From Elysia marginata (lineage: Eukaryota > Mollusca > Gastropoda > Plakobranchidae), in contig BMAT01000221.1 of the NCBI GenBank assembly GCA_019649035.1, forward strand, positions 223,265 to 247,912: 24,648 nucleotides of DNA, read 5' to 3'. A program made the translations under genes and the position numbers. The notes under the pieces were generated by a model. The model was not told the origin of the DNA. It ran no database searches and was given only the letters and a program-made list of their open reading frames with translations. This document shows positions 22,901-24,648 of the stretch, in pieces. Numbering within the stretch: the stretch's first letter is position 1; each line of letters starts with the position of its first letter.

Positions 22901-24436
22901 GGGCAGGGGGAGGGGGGGGGGGTAACATCCCAGACCACTTGATCAGTTTTAAAGTTCGTCAACCTGGAAGAAGTTAAAGACTGGACTGGATGGCAAGATC
23001 TTATTCTTGGCCTTATGTACCTGATTGAAGAGGGAAGAGTAAGTAAGGCGCATCTTAGAGTATCCAGTAGTATCTGGTCTAGTATAGACTGGTACCTACC
23101 CATACTGAACGAGTCATCATCCCAGGATCCACTGGATCGAGATATCACAAGGGGCTCATCACCTCCCTGGAAGAACTGTTTACAGAAAACAAAAGCAAAA
23201 CACAGGTTCGTCAGTTAAGTTTAAGCAGGACCTCTAGCATGGTGGTCAAATGCTCTGTCTACTGGGCCACTGCTTAACCACTTGAATGCCATCTCAATCA
23301 TTTTGTCCGCATGATAATGCTAATAGACTTTTGAACAGTAGTTGTAGAAAAACCTGGCCATCCATAATATATATAACTTTTATATCCCATTCTCAATTAC
23401 ATCATTAATTTTAAATCAGCGTTCAAGTGGTTAAGGAACAAGAAGAGGTGTTCTTGTTATTCTTGGCACATGGCATGCTAAAGAAGTTTGCAATTTCTTT
23501 CCTTACTGCCTTTACTTTTAAGGTCTATCTACCCAATAAGTGCAGGGTGGGGGGCAAAGAGAGTAAGTGAAAATTGGCTGGATTAGGGATTAAACGTAGG
23601 ACTTCTTGAACTGAATCACCGCTCACTACATATACAGACATTAATATAAATATCAACCGTTTAACAGGCCTACACCTTGGGATCACATGAAATAGTTAAT
23701 ATTGGAAAAATATAAAAGAGATTAAACAAACTCTGGAAAGAACATCAGCTCATTTCAAAGCATTTAGGTACAGTTCTGTTACTCTGTTACATAATTTTTT
23801 TTTCCATTTTAATCACTTTTTTAGTACAAATTAAGAAGAAATAACAAAAGAAGTGTTCATGAGGTCGTCAAAATACTTTAATATCGTCAAAATGTTTTAA
23901 ATATTTAACTATGGAACTAACAAACAAAACCCACCATTATCCATCCATGCAAAAAAAAAAAAAAACCAAACCCACAACATTTTGATAAAAATGATAAGTG
24001 AATTTAAACTTATACATGAATGTTTGCTTAATGTGTTCACTTCTATTTTGGCCGTTCTACATACTGTCGACTAACAGCCAGAACTGAGCAGGTCCATAAT
24101 TAATGTTTTGATAAAAATGGATTTGATAGAAATATTTTTTTTTTATATTTTCAGCTTGTCATAAAAATACCAAATTTCAACTTAAGTTGTGAAATAACCA
24201 ACAAGCAGACTAGTACAACATCAGTAGACAAGAGGAAACAAGGCATGGCGTTCTCTGTGGTGCTGTTTGTGGGATTTTAGAAAAAAAAATAGACAGTCAC
24301 TTCTGGCTTTCAGCCCACAGATTATTATAGTATTAAGATAAAACAGAAAATTGTTATGTTTACCTGATATAGAGAACTCATCACCCTCACTACCTCGGCC
24401 ATAGATGGACGCTCTGAAGGGTTACCTGACCAGCAC
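3683..24436 (-). CDS. MAP3K7: TAK1 / MAP3K7, 3' portion of the gene (13 exons, partial at 5' end)
   Basis: TAK1 is a cytoplasmic Ser/Thr MAP3K that acts with TAB1 and the ubiquitin-binding adaptors TAB2/TAB3 to activate IKK, JNK and p38 pathways. Seen here: the end of the kinase domain (CWSGNPSERPSM, with the subdomain XI Arg), followed by FFQGGDEPL (human YFPGADEPL), KRFSADLS (human KRMSADMS), GHRRSGS (human GHRKTAS), PPCPTNKESMEIFQDHC (human [17 protein letters not shown]), MAQEYLRMQAEIAVLTQRK and a terminal coiled coil. All 12 introns inferred here have GT/AG ends and compatible phases. The joined segment is about 547 residues: kinase end 1-24, linker about 25-424, C-terminal domain about 425-547. 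The N-terminus, ATP-binding lobe and activation loop lie beyond the right edge. Human comparison is from memory of the family. Identity is very secure; the alternative-splice pattern is not known. Confidence 0.95.
3770..5110 (-). other. TAK1 intron L-M
   Basis: The intron runs from GTGAGT next to exon L to TTCTTCAG before exon M. It holds an antisense tRNA-derived SINE (about 4725-4985) and otherwise AT-rich sequence. No further exon was seen. Confidence 0.85.
4725..4985 (+). mobile_element. tRNA-derived SINE, antisense to TAK1
   Basis: A pol III A box, TAGCTCAGTTGG, is exact at 4736-4747. A B box, GGTTCGAAACA (4780-4790), follows at tRNA spacing. A GC-richer body of about 180 bp follows (TGACCGGCTGAGGCTAAGTC and on), ending in a short A-rich tail near CTTGTAAAAATACCC. 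Clear target-site duplications were not found, so the ends are approximate. The central body is not assigned to a named SINE superfamily from memory. Confidence 0.8.
5111..5213 (-). CDS. MAP3K7: TAK1 exon L: coiled-coil middle
   Basis: The acceptor GCTTTCAG|G completes Lys. The residues HELTKEREKEEERSLKSG, then PQLKVIEEYTKLTAEN, fit human QELVAELDQDEK...LVQEHKKLLDEN. Strongly charged, with heptad Leu/Ile/Tyr; donor AAT|GTGAGT, phase 0. Confidence 0.93.
5214..5876 (-). other. TAK1 intron K-L
   Basis: GT at 5875-5876 and AG before 5213. Most of the middle is a TA-flanked MITE at 5540-5774; the rest is AT-rich. Confidence 0.85.
5540..5774. mobile_element. pogo/Tigger-like MITE (non-autonomous, 235 bp)
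   Basis: The ends read TA-CAGT ... ACTG-TA, a TA target duplication around CAGT termini as in pogo/Tigger-type Tc1/mariner elements. Subterminal direct repeats of the form TTGACT..AA..TCTGATA..AATT occur at both sides (about 5553 and 5703), and CAACTATCCTTG is also duplicated inside. There is no transposase coding. Family assignment is inferred from TSD and terminal bases. Confidence 0.6.
5877..5932 (-). CDS. MAP3K7: TAK1 exon K: first helix of the coiled coil
   Basis: The acceptor TCCTTCAG|ATG opens in phase 0 with MAQEYLRMQAEIAVLTQRK, collinear with human MAQEYMKVQTEIALLLQRK. The ATG is internal, not a start codon. The last Lys codon is split (AA|G) at AAA|GTGAGT, phase 2. Heptad hydrophobics (Y, M, I, L) fit the TAB2/3-binding coiled coil. 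Confidence 0.94.
5933..7161 (-). other. TAK1 intron J-K
   Basis: AT-rich intron with GTGAGT at the exon J side and CCTTCAG at the exon K side. I see no repeat family or hidden exon. Confidence 0.85.
7162..7221 (-). CDS. MAP3K7: TAK1 exon J: PCPTNKESMEIFQDHC
   Basis: Twenty codons between TTATTTCAG|CCT and AGG|GTGAGT read PIPPCPTNKESMEIFQDHCR, nearly collinear with human [20 protein letters not shown]. Phase 0 at both ends. It is one of the two best-conserved blocks of the C-terminal domain and begins its helical part. Confidence 0.94.
7222..8431 (-). other. TAK1 intron I-J
   Basis: GTGGGT to TTATTTCAG. It holds poly-T tracts near 7950-7972 and a pyrimidine-rich stretch near 8358-8390. Nothing else recognised. 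Confidence 0.85.
8432..8499 (-). CDS. MAP3K7: TAK1 exon I: start of the conserved C-terminal region
   Basis: The acceptor CCACCAG|CT completes Ser. The residues FANVEHAFINNDAYFSLDP and then HLQ match human SIPMAYLTLDHQLQ. The donor is CAG|GTGGGT, phase 0. This stretch leads into the TAB2/TAB3-binding region. Confidence 0.92.
8500..9765 (-). other. TAK1 intron H-I
   Basis: GTAAGA after exon H to CCACCAG before exon I. It contains the 44-bp minisatellite at 9320-9465 and A-rich stretches near 8825-8930. Confidence 0.8.
9320..9465. repeat. 41-44 bp minisatellite, about 3.4 copies
   Basis: Copies of TATGTTATTCTCCTCAAAG start at 9320, 9361 and 9405. A diverged partial copy (TATCTTATTCTCCTC) starts at 9449. 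Confidence 0.9.
9766..9810 (-). CDS. MAP3K7: TAK1 exon H: 45-nt micro-cassette
   Basis: The acceptor ACATCAG|AT completes an Asp codon. The residues DDNETPFSNAETQRT precede a split Ser, with donor ACAT|GTAAGA. It aligns loosely with human TPDDSTDTNGSDNS just before the C-terminal domain. Phase 1 at both ends lets exon I follow directly from any of D-G. The pyrimidine tract is weak, so inclusion may be regulated. The call rests on phase fit plus the DD...N match. Confidence 0.75.
9811..11466 (-). other. TAK1 intron G-H
   Basis: GTACGA after exon G to ACATCAG before exon H. It carries a sense-oriented tRNA SINE (about 9866-10178) and one copy of a dispersed repeat near 10400-10540. A faint tRNA-like stretch around 11230-11345 is too decayed to call. 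Confidence 0.8.
9866..10178 (-). mobile_element. tRNA-derived SINE, sense to TAK1
   Basis: On the minus strand TGTCTAGGGGTA (about 10155-10166) resembles the A-box region of tRNA-Pro-type genes. TTTTGGACCGAGAGACCC and GGTTCAGGCCC (10113-10123) follow as anticodon-arm and B-box equivalents. A body of about 200 bp then ends in TTAAGCGCTATAGAAAAACG and an A/T-rich tail, typical of SINE/LINE shared 3' ends. It differs in head and body from the SINE at 4725. Confidence 0.65.
11467..11916 (-). CDS. MAP3K7: TAK1 exon G: large 150-codon linker cassette
   Basis: The acceptor GTGTTAG|GA completes a Gly codon and the residues begin GMGHRRIGSDEYARFSHTS. A long low-complexity stretch follows, rich in Gly, Pro, Ser, Gln and His, including FLNQQQPFSPQRQQHSYHP. 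Later it has NSTPTRSVSHQPPPST and VSPRSVSLTSDPLLPL. The donor is GCAG|GTACGA (phase 1). The exon is 450 nt, symmetric, and much higher in GC than its introns. RRIGS is a canonical basophilic kinase consensus. No human exon of this size exists in the TAK1 linker, so this exon accounts for most of the extra length. Confidence 0.88.
12036..12206. mobile_element. Decayed pogo/Tigger-like MITE relic
   Basis: It begins TA-CAGTCAAGTCCATAGAATTTGAACC and ends GGGGTTCAAAATAGAGACC, whose reverse complement resembles the start (AATTTGAACC versus ATTTTGAACC). ATCGATAACTCAATTTTTGAA inside gives the repeated TTTGAA/TTCAAA pattern of such elements. The right end lacks a clean ACTGTA. Confidence 0.4.
12645..13060. 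repeat. Diverged tandem duplication, period about 226 bp
   Basis: TTTAACAAAGCA occurs at 12659 and 12885. It is followed in both copies by AATTA..TCTAAGAA, TTTTGA, AAAGGATA and ATGGGT.TGCA at matching offsets. Confidence 0.7.
13537..14193. repeat. (AGT)n / (TAG)n microsatellite with interrupted flanks
   Basis: A pure AGT run of about 18 copies occupies 13848-13902. Imperfect AGT/AGC/AAT triplets flank it on both sides and decay out to about 14190. Translation gives only poly-Leu or poly-Val, so it is not coding. Confidence 0.95.
13558..13787. other. Assembly gap (230 N)
   Basis: Unresolved bases inside the AGT microsatellite. The true repeat length is unknown. Confidence 0.99.
15924..16013. 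repeat. 30-bp tandem repeat, 3 copies
   Basis: ACTGGAAGGTAA recurs at 15924, 15954 and 15984, each followed by GTAAGTAAAGG. On the gene strand each unit reads CCTTTACTTACTGTTACC then TTCCAG, resembling a branch point, pyrimidine tract and acceptor. Confidence 0.9.
16105..16221 (-). CDS. MAP3K7: TAK1 exon F: symmetric cassette, SRSGSMGDLL motif
   Basis: The acceptor TTGGACAG|GG completes a Gly codon. The residues GPRQSRSGSMGDLLNSATS, then GLSSPPQIVVTPSPPP, end RPHRG at AGAG|GTAGTG (phase 1). SGSMGDLL resembles human RRRSIQDL, and the end PPRPHRG repeats the exon D end PPHPHRG. The length is 117 nt, phase 1 to phase 1. The acceptor lies far downstream of a C-rich tract (see findings). The exon could be alternative, as the human linker exon 12 is. 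Confidence 0.85.
16262..16292 (-). promoter_or_regulatory. C-rich polypyrimidine tract upstream of exon F
   Basis: On the gene strand this reads a run of Cs and Ts just before CTTCTCTGCCTCC. No AG dinucleotide lies between it and the exon F acceptor at 16222-16223, so it is the likely pyrimidine tract for that exon despite the 40-70 nt distance. Confidence 0.45.
16894..16935. repeat. 21-bp direct duplication with ACGT core
   Basis: ATTTCCCAAGTCAAGACGTCG and then ATTTCCCAAGTTGTGACGTAG are adjacent. Each carries a GACGT core like a CRE/ATF half-site. Confidence 0.75.
18160..18315 (-). CDS. MAP3K7: TAK1 exon E: symmetric cassette, GHRRSGS motif
   Basis: The residues GHRRSGSQGTTPAYVLAAR, then PHMSAGVGAQGSSVLPPGV, end at PQLSPRG. 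The opening matches human GHRKTASFG, the region of the reported PKA site (Ser412). Both ends are phase 1 and the length is divisible by three, so the exon can be skipped in frame. Two acceptors are possible: TTTAG at 18316-18317 (exon starts at 18315 and adds V-Q) or CAAG at 18310-18311 (exon starts at 18309). I gave the upstream site because its pyrimidine context is better. The donor is AGGG|GTAAGT. Confidence 0.88.
18316..21655 (-). other. TAK1 intron D-E (3.3 kb)
   Basis: GTAAG after exon D to TTTAG before exon E. It holds a 27-bp duplication at 18878-18931 and a dispersed-repeat copy near 18770-19010. The stretch 19500-21500 is AT-rich with no recognised element or exon. Confidence 0.85.
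18878..18931. repeat. 27-bp tandem duplication, each unit a hairpin
   Basis: TTACAGAAAATAAGCTTTTC and on is repeated exactly at 18878 and 18905. ACAGAAAA and TTTTCTGT form an 8-bp stem with a 5-base loop in each copy. Confidence 0.9.
21656..21893 (-). CDS. MAP3K7: TAK1 exon D: linker with KRFSADLS motif
   Basis: The acceptor TTTACTTACAG|GAA is strong. Residues begin EERRRLPLGQMSAPPSL and contain SRESLHDPRGSRSVTP. They then reach GPKRFSADLSGKTDDLD, the equivalent of human GKRMSADMSEIEA. The end is GPVPPPHPHRG, with the donor inside the last Gly codon (AGAG|GTAAG, phase 1). The frame includes codons upstream of the internal ATG, confirmed by the acceptor position. It is the anchor exon for the linker. 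Confidence 0.92.
22117..22238 (-). CDS. MAP3K7: TAK1 exon C: linker
   Basis: The acceptor TATCCTCAG|TA completes a Val codon with the last G of exon B. Forty codons follow (ESPGPFSVATGESQHR, then TISDTLRYNHDPGPFPP, then VTPVAVE), ending GAG|GTGAGT in phase 0. It is Pro/Ser/Thr-rich and low in hydrophobics, as expected for a disordered linker. I see no clear residue-level match to human TAK1, so the call rests on an open frame, strong splice sites and phase agreement with both neighbours. Confidence 0.8.
22239..23099 (-). other. TAK1 intron B-C
   Basis: GTAGGT after exon B to TCCTCAG before exon C. A C-rich tract (gene strand) lies near 22897-22922. Otherwise AT-rich, nothing recognised. Confidence 0.85.
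23100..23175 (-). CDS. MAP3K7: TAK1 exon B: start of the linker after the kinase domain
   Basis: The acceptor AAACAG|TTC continues in phase 0 from exon A. The translation FFQGGDEPLVISRSSGSW then DDDSFSM matches human YFPGADEPL immediately after the kinase domain and becomes Ser/Asp-rich. The exon ends ATGG|GTAGGT in phase 1. At 76 nt it is too short to find except by homology and phase. Confidence 0.9.
23232..23273 (-). mobile_element. Possible tRNA-SINE head relic
   Basis: On the minus strand GTGGCCCAGTAGACAGAGC followed by CTAGAGGTCCTG resembles a tRNA D-arm/A box and the stretch before a B box, but the B box itself is lost. A second, weaker tRNA-like stretch lies at about 23585-23635. Confidence 0.3.
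23278..23430. mobile_element. piggyBac-like MITE (153 bp) with TTAA target duplication
   Basis: TTAA (23274-23277) precedes CCACTTGAATGC, and GCGTTCAAGTGG is followed by TTAA (23431-23434). The terminal inverted repeats match over 12 bp with one mismatch. TTAA duplication with CC-initial termini is the piggyBac signature. There is no coding capacity. Confidence 0.7.
24364..24436 (-). CDS. MAP3K7: TAK1 exon A: end of the kinase domain
   Basis: Twenty-four codons follow the last base of a split Arg codon. They read CWSGNPSERPSMAEVV and then RVMSSLYQ, the last C-lobe helices of a protein kinase. The CW...RP motif contains the conserved subdomain XI Arg that pairs with the APE-motif Glu. Human TAK1 has RCWSKDPSQRPSMEEIV here. 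The acceptor is TGCAG|G (phase 2 entry) and the donor CAG|GTAAAC (phase 0). No upstream exon is visible in the remaining 210 bases to the window edge. Confidence 0.93.
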
Positions 24437-24648
24437 CTGCAGATTACAGATAAAAAAAAAACAACAAAGTAATGAGTTTGACTAAAAAAAAACACCCTGG
24501 CAATTAAGTAGCCAGCCATCTGTATGTCCCACAACTAGTTCAAACAGGAATGCTAGAAGTCTTAATTTAAGAAAAAAAAAAACTTTAAAAAATTCTTTTC
24601 TTTCTTCTTTTTCCTTGAATGTTAAATCATCTTTCTTCTTTTTCTCTG
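24437..24648 (-). other. TAK1 intron upstream of exon A (partial)
   Basis: AT-rich sequence up to the window edge, ending with a purine-rich tract on the gene strand. The preceding kinase-domain exon is outside the window. Confidence 0.8.

Larger units (their letters stand above)
23176..24363 (-). other. TAK1 intron A-B
   Basis: GTAAAC after exon A to AAACAG before exon B. It contains the piggyBac-like MITE at 23278-23430, with tRNA-like relics on either side (about 23232-23273 and 23585-23635). Confidence 0.85.

Noticed and set aside
22897-22922. G-rich run as a G-quadruplex or regulatory motif
   Set aside because: It is a simple G homopolymer tract in an intron, with no exon acceptor nearby to give it a role.
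1-24648. Prokaryote-style system (CRISPR, operon, phage, toxin-antitoxin)
   Set aside because: Split exons with GT/AG introns, SINEs and microsatellites mark animal nuclear DNA, and no such module is present.

Overview
The window is animal (metazoan) nuclear DNA: AT-rich, dense in poly-A/T tracts, microsatellites and small transposon relics, with short exons bounded by canonical GT/AG sites. It holds the 3' two-thirds of one recognisable gene, on the minus strand: TAK1 (MAP3K7), the MAP3K of innate immune, TGF-beta and stress signalling. The two tRNA-derived SINEs and the character of the intronic repeats suggest a lophotrochozoan, perhaps a mollusc. That is inference; no species can be named.

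Layout, in gene order (right to left): 13 exons were reconstructed by hand from frame, phase and splice sites. Exon A (24364-24436) is the end of the kinase domain. Exons B-D (23100-23175, 22117-22238, 21656-21893) begin the disordered linker. Exons E-H (18160-18315, 16105-16221, 11467-11916, 9766-9810) are the rest of the linker, and all four are symmetric phase-1 cassettes. Exons I-M (8432-8499, 7162-7221, 5877-5932, 5111-5213, 3683-3769) encode the conserved C-terminal TAB2/TAB3-binding coiled coil and the stop codon. The joined segment is about 547 residues, against roughly 340 for the same part of human TAK1, so the linker is greatly enlarged. The catalytic core and start codon lie beyond the right edge. 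The 3' UTR runs left from 3682, with candidate poly(A) signals near 3249-3254 and 2368-2377. Positions 1 to about 2340 look intergenic.

The introns carry a tRNA SINE antisense to the gene (about 4725-4985), a second tRNA SINE in sense orientation (about 9866-10178), a pogo/Tigger-like MITE (5540-5774) and a decayed relative (12036-12206), a piggyBac-like MITE with TTAA target duplication (23278-23430), several minisatellites, a 226-bp tandem duplication and an interrupted (AGT)n tract containing a 230-base assembly gap.

I found no unknown enzyme system, CRISPR array, or operon. The most interesting signal is inside TAK1: consecutive in-frame cassette exons, three of which open with related basophilic phosphosite-like motifs (RRSGS, SRSGS, RRIGS) where human TAK1 has its PKA-site region. 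This suggests exon duplication and modular splicing of the linker.
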